Shown: positions 33,368 to 45,785, counted from the first letter of the stretch. The stretch: DNA of 64,000 bases from Isoetes taiwanensis (GCA_021234155.1 JAJEKV010000008.1:15305294-15369293), one strand, 5' to 3'. Notes: generated by a model from the letters alone, not told the origin. Numbers and translations: made by a program.

Positions 33368-33875
33368 TAACCCTCACGGGCTCCTCCCCCGTTCACATGC
33401 TCCGTCAGGCCGTCGCAGTTACCCCCCCGCCGTCTACTGCTTTCCCGCCCGATCACATGCTCCGTCGACTGCCGTCTTTCCGCCCGCTAAATCCTTCCCT
33501 CTGCTTCTTCTTCCCTTCCTAGCCTCCGGCCTGGAGCTCCATTCCGGTGGATTTCTTGCCTCCTTTGTTCCGCCTTTCGTATCAGAGCCCATTTCTGTGA
33601 TTCTGCCCAAGATTTCATGCCGCAGCAGAGAAATCCTGTCTCTGGGTATGGCTTTTTCTGCCTTGATTCTAAAGATAGTAGTAGCACGCTTGTAGATCTG
33701 CCAATAACGGAAGCGTGAGGCCTGGAAATCATTTCTTTTCTTTCCCCACTTATCTGACCTCACCGGAATTGAATCAAGAAAGGGATCGATTCGATACTGT
33801 TCCGAGGTCTGAATCTTGGATTGGAGCTTCAACTCAGGTTTCTGTTTGGATTGCGCAGTTGGGTTTGGATTGGAA

Positions 33876-35468
33876 ATGAGAACCAGAGGTGGAAACTATC
33901 CTTCTCCTTCAGATGGAATTACTTTTAGTATCAGACCCAATTTCCAGAAGCGCAGGGTTGGTAATAGAGATGCATCCTCTCGCCCTTGCAAGATTGCAAA
34001 GACATGCAGCTCCAGAAGGGCATTTTCTTCTGCATGCTACTTCGATTTGCTTCCGGATGATATCCTCATCAATATTGCAGTAGCAGTTAGTTCTTCTGCT
34101 TCAAAAGCAGCTGATCTTATCAATACCATGCTCATGTAAGTTTTCTGCCGTGGATCCATCTCACATCCAGCTTCTACTTTTCGCTTTCCCTCCGGCAACG
34201 GCACTAAAGCACTATTCAGAAATTTCTTGATTTCTTTGCGGATTGGTTGTATGTTACAAAATTCGATTGTTCTTGCATGCTTTGATTTTGTTTAGCAATC
34301 AATTCTTTATACTCCAAGAGATTCTGAAGCGATTTTTCTTTGTTAATATAAAGATGTCGGAGATTTTGTGCGGCAGCTACGCATCCCCAAGTTCTGGCGA
34401 GTGCGTCAATCCGATGCTTTGAAATTAAAGCAAGAAGCTGGTCTGATGGAGCACATGGATTTTTGAAGCAGTGTGCGGATGCAGGAAATGTCGAAGCATG
34501 CTACACGCTAGGCATGGTAAGAAGACATGCTTGTGATTTTAAGTACCCCTTTTTTGCATACTCTTCTCTTTAGGGGCCGAGCTGATCAGGATACATACTC
34601 TATTTCTGAACTACAGGTTCGATTTTACTGTCTAAACAATCGAGGGGGAGGGGCATCTTTGATGGCAAAGGCAGCAATGGCCCCTCATGCTGCAGCCCTT
34701 CATTCTCTAGCTGTGATACAGTTTAATGGAAGCGGTGGAACTAGAAAAGACAAGGATCTGAAAGCTGGAGTAGCCCTCTGTGCAAGAGCAGCTTCTTTGG
34801 GGCATGTTGATGCCATGAGAGAGCTTGGCCATTGCCTGCAAGATGGCTATGGAGTTGTGAAGAATGTTGCAGAGGGCAGAAGGCTTTTATTAGAGGCAAA
34901 TGCTAGAGAAGCTGCTGCAGCTGTGGCTGCATCTCCCAGAAGTTTCATTGAAGCAGCTTTGCAAAGGAGTGCAAATTTAAACTGTACTAATTGTCCTCAT
35001 CATAGATTCTTCTCCCTGTCTGCTTCTACCAAGGCAGATATTGTTCAAAGGGCTGTTCTAGATCACTCTGGAATGCTTTCAGGAGGTGGGCTGGAGAGGC
35101 ATCCTGTTTTCAGAATCTTACAAGGTGGTGGCTGCTCTTTGTTGAGTGATTTTGGATGTAATGTTCCTCCTCCTAAGCTTCACATAGCAAACAGTTTCTT
35201 GGTTGATTGGTTTTCTCTTCACCCTCCTTCTTCAGGCTTGAGATTGTGCTCTCATGCCAATTGTGGCAGGCCTGAAACCAGAGAACATGAATTTAGAAGA
35301 TGCTCTGCATGTGGCTCTGTCAACTACTGTTCAAGAGCCTGCCAAGCATTGGACTGGAAGATCAGACACAAACATGACTGTACTCCTGTAGCAGATTGGG
35401 AGGACCGCGAAGGGAACGAGGCCGACGAGGACCATCAGGATGCTTTTGATGATATGGAGGATACTTGA
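33876..35468 (+). CDS. F-box / SEL1-like / MYND zinc-finger protein (At1g67340 type)
   Basis: Three exons (33876-34135, 34354-34516, 34617-35468) join in phase through GT-AG introns to give 424 aa. Exon 1 begins MRTRGGNYPSPSDG, matching the conserved MRTR start of the plant F-box/MYND family. The F-box is at residues about 57-92 (FDLLPDDILINIAVAVSSSA), with the intron at the same place as in Arabidopsis At1g67340. The middle has SEL1-like helical repeats (about 142-221: CADAGNVEACYTLGM, MAKAAMAPHAAALHSLAVIQ, LGHCLQDGYGV). A C-terminal MYND finger spans about 352-396 (CSHANCGRPE, RRCSACGSVNYCSRACQ, HKHDC) with all eight zinc ligands present. An insertion of about 30 residues near 255-290 makes it longer than the 379-aa Arabidopsis protein. 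It probably acts in an SCF ubiquitin ligase through SKP1 binding, with the repeats or MYND domain recruiting the target; that role is inferred from the family. Nothing suggests decay. The 5' UTR lies in 33.7-33.87 kb. Confidence 0.92.
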
Positions 35469-35469
35469 A

Positions 35470-37780
35470 AGTGAGTTTTATGGTTGTTCATGGCTGAATT
35501 ACATGCACAAGCTTGGAGCCAGGTTTAGCATCTCCTAGTTTTTTACCTATCCAACCTTGTGTATGTAATGGCATCATCTATCCCCAGTGAGCTTATTCTG
35601 TAGTCAATACTTAAAGATGGTATTCACAGGCAGCAGAAGCCATGCCAGATCTTGCATTTTTTTCTCCTGAAGATCTGGGTTTCTGAATCTGGGTTGTATT
35701 TGGCAAGTTCAAAAGGATATGTACAGATGGTTATGTCTGTGAAGTTGGACATAGCAGTTCTTTAATCCAGCTATTTAGCATTGGATCATGAGTCAGGGTG
35801 AAATATTTTTCAATAGTGGATGTGGAATGGTAAAGCAGTGACATGTCCTTTCAAAATATATCAATCATTCACTATTTTAAATAAGGAGTGGAAATTTTCC
35901 TGGATAATAAACCATTCCATGTAGATTGGTAGGCTGGAAGTTCGGGGCGGGGCGTGATGGGAAAAATAATCTGGAATATTGGCTAAAAGAATAGAAGTTT
36001 TCATTGTCTTGCTTGTAGGAATATCTTCAGTTGATCACTTGATGTATGCTACATCTGTGGCTTTGCTTTCTCTGTCACGCACGGCCAAGAATCAACAGAC
36101 AAATTGGGCTGCTTTAAGGAGTCAACTTGTTTGCTTCCAAGTTAAGGTGCAAGAATAAAGCTTTTCTTGTGCTTGCAAGGGCTGAAACTGATGGATGTAT
36201 TGCTTGGTCCAAAGGGTTGAATGGAAAAAATTTCATGTAAAAAGCTATGCTTAAGACAAATTGCATTTTGGCTTGATGGTAGGCTGGTATCTAGGTGATG
36301 TAAAAACGTGGACTTTCCATTGCCTTCCATTCCTTATGCTTAAAAAGATATATCCCATGAATGACCTTTCTACTTGAATGGAGGGGTCCATGTGGTCTCA
36401 TTCAACAAGGAACCACCCCCTTTTATTGAGGGCTCGAAAAGGCATTGCAAAATAATGTACACACTAGTCAAATATTAAATTTGTGAACAAACTTGTGACC
36501 TCATCCTTGTGTCACTCGCAAGATTTTTCGGTGGATCTTGTTTTAGCATTTGGAGAAACATCCCCTCCCAAATAAACAAGTTGCTTTTGTATTCGCTACA
36601 AGATAACATCATCTTTTCTTTTGATTGGTTTCTAGTATTTTCAAACATCAATGCTCTCGTATTCCAATAGTTTGCTATAGCTTCACGCAAGATGTCGGAA
36701 TAGTATCTACGCGTGCACACACACAAACACATGCATACACCCACTTCTACGAGCATACACATGTACACACATATGTACACACTCACTCACTCCTCTTGTT
36801 GCGTATTTTATGTTCCTCTTAGTGCCTTCTTGTAAGTTGGGCATCTTTTTTTTAGAATATTGCCCATAGAAGAACATGTAGGAATGCATTCAACCCCAAT
36901 TGCAGCCATTACGAGCTTATTATTGCGTATTAGATAGATAAATGGATAGATAGATACAATTTTAACGTCATAATATGTAGGCCAGAGCCAGAGGCCAGTC
37001 GTCCATAAATTTTCCTTGCTCCCATGAGGAAACCGAAGAAGGGGTTTAGAAATAGTTTTCAATCATCAATTGACGCATCTCGGATAGACCTCATTGCCCC
37101 AAGTGTGAAGGGAAATGGTGGACACTAGATGATCTGTATTGGTCGGCATGAAGTGCTACACATCTATGATATTTAGCATGGTGTAATGGTTGCAGTCAAG
37201 TATCAAAAGTTTGTTTGGTTGAGTAAATTTCCAATGTTAGATAATTTAGTCTCAGCTTGGCCCATGTATGGAGAGGGATCAAAGAGGTACGTATTGAGGT
37301 GTGCCCTGGTCGGTGCAAGTAAAACAATAGAATTGTTTATCTTTTAGTTCATGTATTATTGAATGATAGCAAGATGTTGAGATGTAAGTTGTAATGAGAG
37401 TGAGGAAGAAGATCATCAGTTATAGTTATGGTCTTGGAGCCGAAAAGAAATGATGCTATGTCTGGAGTGAAGGCCTCCATCAAAAACCACCCTTGGAGCA
37501 TGTAGCTTATCAACATTTTGCAGAAGTAAATGATTGCAAGAAGCGACTGACCACATGGATATCGACTATTAAAGTACATGAAGAAGAAAGCATTAACCCC
37601 ACTACTTCACCATGGATCACATATTCACCCATGTGTCCTTATCAAGAGATATTGTTTCTTGTAAAAAGACGTTCACATTCTATATTGTATTTATCAAGAG
37701 AGAAAACAATTTTCACTCAGGGGCACTACTAGGCCACTTGCCTCCATAATCTTCAACTTAAATTTTTTTCACATTGTTGC
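35470..37780. other. 3' flank of F-box/MYND gene and intergenic sequence
   Basis: The first few hundred bases after 35468 are probably 3' UTR. A CA-rich microsatellite (ACACACACACAAACACATGC to CACACTCACTCACTC) lies at about 36716-36793, and a GATAGATAGATA run at about 36932-36957. No other gene is recognised. Confidence 0.45.
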
Positions 37781-38800
37781 CACCAAGCTTCAAGAATTGC
37801 ACCTATCTTAGTTGTTGGCATATAGAACAAGAACGTAAAAGTGCCATCAACACTATGAGCCTTCAAAGCTTCAAGAATTGCACCTATCTTGGTTGTTGGC
37901 ATATAGAACAAGAATGTAGAAGCGCCATCAACCATGCGAGCCTTCAAACTTACTAATTTAAGATAAGCATATTCCTCATATTCAGCTACACCCTCTTTGC
38001 AACATGCTAAAATCTCAATTTTCTTGGTAAGTCATGTCTACTGAGTCTGCACCCTTTTGGTGGATCTCTTTGCAAGGTGCCTCTGATCATATGCCGTTGT
38101 GCGTAGTTGTACATCCACTGGCCCAGTCACATTGGCAGAGAGCTGGAATTAAATTGAACGTACCTTGATGCGAGTCTGGTCTTTTGCCATGGGCAGTTTT
38201 CCAAGCAAAGCAAGAAATAACTGTTGTGCATGCGTTGTGGCATCTTTGCCATATGTTTCTCCACCACTGTAGGATGATATGCTTGTTTGGATATGCCATG
38301 ATGGGGTGAAGCCAGAGCACTTCTTGATGGGGAGCTTTTCCCTCCATCTAGAAAATGGCCTCTTCTCCTCCTCAATGTAAAAGCATGTAGAGATGGCCCT
38401 GGGTAATTATTGCATCCCAAAATGACAGTGCCTTAGTGGTATCGTCGTTGCTCTAAAGTGAATGACTTGGTCCATAAGTTTGGTTCTCGTATTTCAGAGC
38501 TTTCTTAGTAGTAATGGTTGTACTTGCCCTGGTCTTTGTGGACATTAAAAAATCTAGAAAAGAGGCCGCCCTAATGGGTGGCCTCCTTTCTTTTGCACTA
38601 AATCCTCGGCCTACTTGGACACATGCATTCCTCTCCATACCCATGTTTCTCAAAGTACAACACCCCTATATGTTCAAGGAAATTAGCCATCGTACTCAGC
38701 ATCCAATGCGTTGTGTTCATGAAATTATTGTTGCATTGTTCGACCATCATATGCCTAGCATTTTTTGTGTCAATGCCATTTGAGTGAATATGTTGCATTA
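37753..38800 (-). pseudogene. Decayed coding region, unidentified
   Basis: Minus-strand frames from about 38800 down to 37753 join into a roughly continuous but stop-ridden protein. The blocks are NARHMMVEQCNNNFMNTTHW then MLSTMANFLEHIGVLYFEKH, later MAKMPQRMHNSYFLLCLENC and QKTRLASRYVQFNSSSLPM, and finally the duplicated FLFYMPTTKIGAILEA segment. I cannot assign a family; a plant DNA transposon or an old gene are both possible. Confidence 0.3.
37786..37945. repeat. 81-bp tandem duplication, in frame on the minus strand
   Basis: AGCTTCAAGAATTGCACCTA followed by TCTTRGTTGTTGGCATATAG occurs at 37787 and again at 37868, a period of 81 bp. On the minus strand it encodes two copies of a 27-residue segment containing FLFYMPTTKIGAILEA. 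Confidence 0.85.
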
Positions 38801-40740
38801 TTTGGGTACCACCATAGGGCCAAGACTATATTTCTGTTGAGTCGTATTCAGTTGTGTCTATCTCAAATTCTGAACCTGTACTGGCTTAATCCATGGGACA
38901 AAATGAAAGACAATTTCAACGACCCAAAATCGTGGCTCTATAGGCTCTCTGGCTGTATGCAGGTTCAGGGTCGAATTTGGCTCCCAAATTCGTATCGAAA
39001 ACGTCTGAAACAACCAAAATGGGTTCAGACTATAAAGAGGTTTCCATGGTCATCGGAAATTTGAATCATCCTTACTACAATTTTTGTTTTCCTCCAGAGC
39101 TTCATGGCGCATCCTCTGAGCTGGGCTGGGCAAGCAGGGTTAGATTCTTGCTTTTTCTGATGAGGCTAGAATACATGTTTAGAGTTCTAAGTTTATGCAG
39201 AATGCCATAGTTTATGCAAAAAATATTTACTGTTTGTATTGACAAAAGCAATTTTATTAGTACTAAATTATTTTGGTAGGGGTTCGAGTCACTGTATTTC
39301 ATATTTCAAGAACTTAGGTGTATCCGTATTTTATATTTCAAAATCATAGGTGTCCCTAATCATAAATGATTATCATCGAAACAAAAGGCGCCCAGAAACC
39401 CCAACATAAGCTCTGGAGCATAGGATCGATATATCTAACGACCGAAGTAGTTCACGGTGCACCGTGTTTAGAATATATAGTATGATGATTGCAACTTGGT
39501 AGAAGTTTGATCACCTGAAGCTTTTCTAATCAAGTATGGGAACAAAATAATTGACATGTTACTAATCTTACTAGAAGTTGCCCAACAAATAATACTTGAT
39601 TAGGTGTGCAATGAAGTATATTTGGTGTACAAGTTGTTTCTAATTAACCTCGTCTGTTTCCTCGAGTAATGCCTCTGAAATTCTGCAAACTTTTCAGGAG
39701 CATTAGTCAGATTCTCTGCAAGTTTCCAGATTCGATCACTTGGAGAATATCCTTCCAAGTGACAAAGTAATATGATCGCCGATGAAAAAACTTAAAGTCC
39801 AAAGTCTTCCACGCCTCCAATGCTTCGTGATCATCAATTTTTACTAGTGGAAATAGCAAAGGAAATCGATCTAGGGAGGGATTAGATGTATATAGCTCTA
39901 ATAATGAAGCATAAAATACTGGATGGAGACGAACAGATCGAGGGAGCTCGAGCTGGAATGCGACGTCACTGACCTAAGCCGTTATCCGATAAGGATTGAG
40001 GCGCCAATAATCAAACTTGTTTTGCATGGATGTATGGTAGGGAAGTCCCTATGCAGAAGCCAGAATAAGGTAACTAACATGAAATATAGGAGCTTCATGA
40101 TGATGTAAATAATCATAATGCAGATAGTTTTTTTGTGCTCAAAGAAGATGGTGTTGAAGATCTCATTGAAGATCTGATTCTCAAGCCAAAACTCGACACT
40201 GAAATTGACATAGTCCCATTGACAATAAGAGACTAATGAGGACGATGGCCAGAGTTGAAAAAGAAATGAGCATGACCAATGGAGCATGTACAAAGTTATT
40301 ATAGGCAAACTCAGTTAATGGAAGCCAATCAACCAATTATTTTGCTGGTAACTGATAAAGCACCTCAAATATTAGAGTCTGATTAATGCACTTTGCTTTC
40401 TCATTATTTTCTAGATGATGATTCGAAGTCAATGAGCGCTCGATATGCAATAGCTCTAAAAGTCGCTTCCAAAAACTTGCAGCCAACTTAGGTTCACAGG
40501 ATCGAATAAACACTCGACAGAGCATGAAGCCCAGACCAACATTGCTCTTGGCCAATTTATTCGGGAGTCTTGGCTACTTCAAAAATATCCGTCCATAAGT
40601 AAATCATGACATGCCTAAAGAACCATCAAAAATATATAAAAATCCATTAAGGAATAGATCTTAAATATCAAGATGGTCATAGTCCGACCGGATTTGCCGA
40701 GAAGATGATGTTGGCAACGTGTAAAAATATATCTTGAGCC
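38800..40740. other. Intergenic, nothing recognised
   Basis: No supported gene. A GGGGTTCGAGTCAC motif near 39278 resembles a tRNA B box, but no A box or tRNA fold was found. The segment at 39291-39350 repeats TATTTCATATTTCAAGAAC in a shorter variant. Confidence 0.4.
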
Positions 40741-40751
40741 AATTGATTATA

Positions 40752-40895
40752 AGGAAGGAAGGAAGGAAGGTATTTTTATCGTCCACGGAGACCAATCGGT
40801 CTATGGGACCCAATACAAAAGCGTCCGATTACTACCGGATTAAAAACCCCACTAAGGGTTTTCGAAAAAAAACGCGCAGAATCAAGCTGTTCATT
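40752..40895 (-). mobile_element. 5'-truncated LINE 3' end with (GGAA)n tail
   Basis: TATCGTCCACGGAGACCAAT followed by CGGTCTATGGGACCCAATAC is almost identical to the 3' end of the long LINE at 15.5 kb. GGATTAAAAACCCC and GGGTTTTCGA blocks follow. It is preceded by AAGGAAGGAAGG. Only about 140 bp remain, and it abuts the MITE at 40897. Confidence 0.7.
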
Positions 40896-40896
40896 A

Positions 40897-41136
40897 CAAA
40901 AGTATGCTGGGGTATCAAAAACCCCGCCCCAAATCAGATTTTAGACCACGGATGTACTATTCTATCAAAGTATTCCACTTGTTATTAGTTGGAGTTGTTA
41001 CATATTTCTATTGATTACCTAATTACCATGTGCTAGTACCAGTAACACCTTAAACAAGCTGCCATATGGGGTGCTATATGAGTGCTGTCAGCATGTGTCC
41101 GGACGCCTGCTTTTGATACCCACCAGCATACTTTTG
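40897..41136. mobile_element. 240-bp MITE with CAAAAGTATGCTGG ends
   Basis: The left end CAAAAGTATGCTGGGGTATC-AAAA is the reverse complement of the right end TTTTGATACCCACCAGCATA-CTTTTG apart from one 2-base difference. A solo end of the same family lies at 1440-1490. No target duplication or coding capacity was seen. Confidence 0.55.
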
Positions 41137-41139
41137 CCC

Positions 41140-42990
41140 TATACGAAATAAGGAAGAGATGCACGAACACTCCAATAAGGATGCATCATAAGGGCATCTC
41201 TCGAATAAACTGATGGGCAGAAGCTGGAACAAATCGTACCCTAGAATAATATGTGATTGCTAATCAAATATTTGTGATCACCTAGCTTAGACTCACAATA
41301 GGAGCATTGGCACAAGACATCATGGCTTTCCTTGGAAAAATCAATGACGGCACGATCACAAAATCAATGGGGGGCATTACTTGAGTATGCCATTGGGCCT
41401 GTTGATGGTTGATCACTTGAGCATACTGAATATATTCCATATTTTGATGATCAATTTGAGGAGATCTTTTAAGAAAATATCTCTACTCCTCGAAAGAATG
41501 AACTAACATCAAATAAATTGGATAACTAATTTCTGCAGCCTAGAGTTGAGAGTTGATTTAAAAAGCATCGAAGATTGGACCTCGTACCATCGAACTTCTT
41601 GGGTAGATATCGAAGGCCAGTGTATCCTCTCTTGAAGCTCTATTCTTGAGTTAAAGCTGCCGATACAACTGAGCAAGATGGGTCTACACTCTTTATAATG
41701 GCAATAGCCTCCTTACTTGCCGCAAAGTCCTCATGAAAGGAATAGTTTTTAAACTTAGAACAGATTAAAATCAAGTAAGGGGTTCTGGTCCAAACTATCA
41801 CGAACCTATGGGGAAAAAGAAAAAAGCTACTAGAAAACTTGGCAGAAAATACGAGAAGAATAAGCGAGGAATTCGCAGGAAATTGAATATGATGTGACAA
41901 AATAGCAAAGTACAAGATCAGAAGCCCAAATGGCGAGCATGAATACAAGAACAAAGGCTAGAAGGGCTCAAAGGCTGGCGTTGAATTGGAATGCCGATCC
42001 TCGTGCAAAAGGCCCCTTTATATACTGGAAAAAAGGTCTTCTTTGCAAGAATGCATGTAGGGTATCTGTGCATATTTGTGTGTCATAGTTAAAATTTATG
42101 TTAATGTGTATATAATAATCAATGGATATGTTATTTAAATATTATAATGAATATATCGTTTAAAATATATTACTTAAATGTTACAATAAACATGTTGTTT
42201 AAAATGTTCTTTTTGCAACACGAGGTCACAAGTTCGAGCCTTGCTTCGTGCAAATTTTGGCCTTGCGATTGGAGAAGATGTAAATTTTTAATCAACAAAG
42301 CACTAAACAAATTTCAACCAACCTGTATTGTGCTGCAATTTTCCTTTTCCCATTTCGAGGTCGTTTCTGACTACCAAGACCTGTAAATTTACCAAGCATT
42401 TCCATTATGTAAGCACAAACCTCGGTGAGAAGGAATGCAAATAACAATCCCAGCCACGACACTAAGAAACGGGGGTCCATCTGCCTGGCCATCATAGATT
42501 CCTCATGCTTACAAGAAATGATACATGAGATTTCATGGCCCATGCCATAAAATACAAGAGATGATACATAAGATAAGATTGAAACCGTATAGGCATATAT
42601 TTTAAACTTCTTGCAATCAGAAAACCTGCACACTAAAATAATGACAGTCTAATGCATCTACAAACTCTATATCAGGTGGCAAATAATGAAGCATGCATTT
42701 CTGAAGTAAAGGCCAAACACGTTTTTAGTCTAGATAGAGGCTACTTATATGAGTCAATAAGTGAAGGAATCTGTGATATGAAGCGTCGTTGGCCCACTAC
42801 AGAGGTATGGTACTTGAAGAATAGATATTTGTTGTTCCTGTACTTGCTTAAAACAGGAGCAGGAATTGAGAGTGAGATTTATAAGATTGCACAAACTTCC
42901 TAGTAAGAGTTCCAAAGCTGATGCTATTTTTATAACCAAGGAAAAAAGGCCTGGTGTTATATCTAGAAAAACAAACCTACAAGTTCTTAT
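41140..42990. other. Intergenic with a possible SINE B box
   Basis: GAGGTCACAAGTTCGAGCC at about 42223-42240 is a good match to the tRNA B box seen in plant SINEs, but no A box was located upstream. Frames at 41640-41954 (-), 42292-42633 (-) and 42652-42903 (+) have no recognisable domain. Confidence 0.35.
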
Positions 42991-43005
42991 GAAAAGCTAC
43001 AGATC

Positions 43006-43173
43006 ATGAAGTTCTTACCGCCTGAGATCATAGAGAAGTTTATGCTAAAGTTGGAAAATATTGCAGATGTGGCTCACTGCACACTTGTCTGTTGGAAATG
43101 GTACCAGTTTATCCATTCCAACTTCTTCAAGCAAAGCCGACGTGCAAGTTACAGACTATTGTATGTAATGTGA
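43006..43173 (+). CDS. Short F-box domain fragment
   Basis: A 55-codon ATG frame reads MKFLPPEIIEKFMLKLENIA followed by DVAHCTLVCWKWYQFI. It has the F-box pattern (LP-EI---I---L----D----- -VC--W-- -I) from end to end with no stop. It ends at LLYVM-stop; a GTAATG donor-like site overlaps the last codons, so this could be the first exon of an F-box gene. No downstream exon was found before a LINE fragment at 43.44 kb. It is either a truncated gene fragment or a real exon whose partners lie outside what I can see. F-box proteins bind SKP1 in SCF ubiquitin ligases; the substrate domain is absent. Confidence 0.45.
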   Translation: MKFLPPEIIEKFMLKLENIADVAHCTLVCWKWYQFIHSNFFKQSRRASYRLLYVM

Positions 43174-43437
43174 ACAATCGGGAGATGCTGTAGGGCAAAG
43201 TCAGATCTATTTATTGATTGCATCGATACCATTCTAAAGCAATAATTACCTAGCAATACAACTCATTGTGTTTAACTTATGATGCTAAAATCTAGGTTGC
43301 AATTCTACAAGCATAACTAACTTGTGGCACTTATGCGATACCAGTTATTTCTCTTAATACTTTGAGCAGATTTGAAGTCGCCTACTGTTCTAAGTAGTTC
43401 AAGGGCTGCATCCCAATTACCATGATCTTGCAGGTCT

Positions 43438-43660
43438 TTGATCTCAGGAGCAGAGAAAAAAATTGGAAGATCAAAAGACTGGGAACATGTTAATGTAAGG
43501 CCACCAAAAAGAGCCAGTCTTTTCTCTCTCTGCACTTTCCTCAAGGCTAGAAAGGCCAGGTACATTGCGGCTCATCAACAGGAAATGTTCTTCCTCCTAG
43601 AACGTCACCCCAAGACCTTCTGGCGGAGAGTGCTTAGAAGATGCATAATCTCTTAAAATC
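43438..43660 (+). mobile_element. LINE linker-region fragment (+)
   Basis: The plus-strand frame reads KARKARYIAAHQQEMFFLLE then RHPKTFWRRVLRR. The long LINE has KARYLASIGEMFGLLDTHPR-TF on its minus strand near 17.75 kb, and another frame there reads NLWRRVLRRPARP. The match identifies a fragment between the endonuclease and reverse transcriptase in the opposite orientation to the neighbouring 3' end. Confidence 0.5.
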
Positions 43661-43802
43661 GACGAGTTCATGCCTGTCAGACCCATTCCCAGCTCTGCGG
43701 GCGCCCTCAGTTCTTGCACAGATAAATTGAATCCCGTTTGCAGGGGCGAATTCCATGATAATTCGCATTGCGGATCAAGAAATGTTCTAAGCTTCCATTG
43801 GG

Positions 43803-44015
43803 CAGGGTATCTACGAATAGAATAGAATAGAATAAAATAGATTTCTAGCATCCACGGAGACCGACTGGCCTATGGGACCCAAACAAAAAAGAGAGCAGCA
43901 AACGTATTACTGACAGGATTAAAAAACCCCCGCCCCGAAGGGTTTTCGAGGGAAAAACCTTAGCAGTAATAAGTCTGCTGGCATGCTGTACAATTGTGTA
44001 GGACAGTTCAATGCC
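43803..44015 (-). mobile_element. 5'-truncated LINE 3' end with (AATAG)n tail
   Basis: ATCCACGGAGACCGACTGGC followed by CTATGGGACCCAAACAAAAA, then GGATTAAAAAACCCCCGCCC and CGAAGGGTTTTCGAGGG, matches the long LINE over at least 130 bp. The tail at 43811-43840 is (GAATA)n rather than (GGAA)n. It may extend further right (to about 44.2 kb) but homology becomes unclear. Confidence 0.65.
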
Positions 44016-44399
44016 ATCCCGGAAGACACAACTGAGTCCGTGCATCCATAACCTCCTGGAGGTATGACCCCAACAGACCCACTGACGCCGTATTCAACAA
44101 GTCATGCAGCGGTTGGCCAGGCACTAGTAATCGAACATACCGCTCCCTGATATAGTATTTTGGAAAATGGATAGGACCTGCCTCCTGTTTCATGAAGTTT
44201 CTACTGGAGAATATTCCATGAAGTTTCTAGACGACCCTTAAAGAATATTTCTAGAACTTTCTGGAAGGTTCTTAGAAGATTCCATAGAAATATTCTCATA
44301 TAAACATGAGTGACGACCATATAAGTATGATATCTGTATGGTCATCACAACTCCAAATACTCACATGCCTGGCTGGGTGGATTGAAGAGAATAAGGGCC

Positions 44400-44940
44400 A
44401 ATAGTGGACTAGCTTTTTTAATTAAAGGGAATCTAAAGTACAAAATTTACATGCCTCATCTAACTGTGTAAGCACAAAAAGATGCCACAGGAGCACGAGC
44501 CTGGAGCACAATGTACTTACTCCAGAATAGGAGACTAATGATAAGAATCAATTCAAAGATACTGAATTCAGATGCGTTCCATCATTCCCGATTCAAGGGT
44601 GGAACACTCATAGGCTGTCAATATCTTTTTCTGGGCCACCGTATTAACACCGCATGCAGATGAATTAATGCCCTGAAAGATGTGTGTCTGTGACACTCCC
44701 ATATCGACCATAGGAGCCAACCGGAACCAAGATGGAATGCCCTTTGTTTAGCTGGAGGCCATGCGTTGAGAAAGACCTCCATTGATCGATATGGTTCATT
44801 AGATGAATCGGGGTATGGCAAAAGATACTATATCGGGTCAGAATTTCAGATAGAGGTAAAAGATATGATTGAACATTGGGATTGCATGTACAAGTTGACA
44901 ACTCAGAAAGGCATACAGTTAACTAATATAGAGATAGAAT
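44400..44940 (-). mobile_element. L1-type LINE 3' remnant, copy 2
   Basis: The minus frame gives QRAFHLGSGWLLWSIWECHR, closely matching QKAIYHRYSWLLWSIWECLG of the copy at 26.6 kb. Flanking nucleotide blocks also align. The left boundary lies near a TTTTTTAATTAAAG stretch that would be the poly(A) end on this strand. Confidence 0.55.
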
Positions 44941-44944
44941 TTTA

Positions 44945-45780
44945 AGACAAGGCTGGTTTTATGTTAGATGGAGTACATATGCTTGGTACATAGGCTCCTT
45001 CAACCAAAGATCCAAACATTGATCATGTGGAAGTAAGCAACTCAAATTGACAAGCAGAGGTAGGGTTGTCCACATTCGCTCTGTTTCTTTTCAATTTTCT
45101 TTTCTGTTGGAGGAAGCGGCCGATATCGGGGCCCTATGCACATTTTTTTGGTACTTACAAATTCAACATCGTTTTCTCTAGCATTATGCATGTTTGACAA
45201 CATCATGGTTGGTGCATACTTGATGAATTTGTCTTTCTTTTGTTCCTACGAAATAAATTACAGATTATATACAGTTGGGACCACAATTCAAAGGGTCATC
45301 TAATTTTATTTGATCATACATAATATGAAGCTGCTTCTTCTTTGGCAAACCATTGTCTATGTATGTGATGTCCTCCTATGAGAAACTTATAGTATGATAC
45401 TCAACAATACAAAATCGGATTTCTACAATTTTAATGGTTCACTTAGACATGGCATGCCATGAATGATAATTTTTGTTATGAAAATACGCATGATTTTTTC
45501 AAATGATGCATTTCGTATACAAGAATGTCACTTTAGGTGACATTCTCCTGCCGACTGGGGTTAGGGACCAGAGAAAGTTGTGATTGAACATAATTTCAAT
45601 GTAAGTACCAAAGCATTGAAAATGTTGCCTTATCCCTAAGTTATGCATCACTACTAAAGCATCAAAAACATATGTTAGAGGATCAATAATCCTATCACAT
45701 TTACACGAGTTAGAGGGAATCTCAAAAGCTCAAAAAAACTTGGGTATGTAACTTCGACTCCAGCCTTCTTCATAATGATT
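44945..45780. other. Intergenic, nothing recognised
   Basis: Near 45520 the motif GTATACAAGAATGTCACTTT-AGGTGACATTCTCCTGC resembles one arm of the palindrome at 5463-5573. No gene is supported. Confidence 0.4.
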
Positions 45781-45785
45781 TGGAA

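Noticed and set aside
33183-33695. 170-codon plus-strand frame upstream of the F-box/MYND gene
   Set aside because: It lies in pyrimidine-rich promoter/leader sequence, contains a tandem duplication, and resembles no protein; an accidental open frame is more likely.
39270-39300. tRNA gene suggested by GGGGTTCGAGTC
   Set aside because: Only a B-box-like motif is present; no acceptor stem, A box or cloverleaf can be drawn.
43317-43565. 82-codon minus-strand frame
   Set aside because: It is antisense to the plus-strand LINE linker fragment at 43438-43660 and has no domain.
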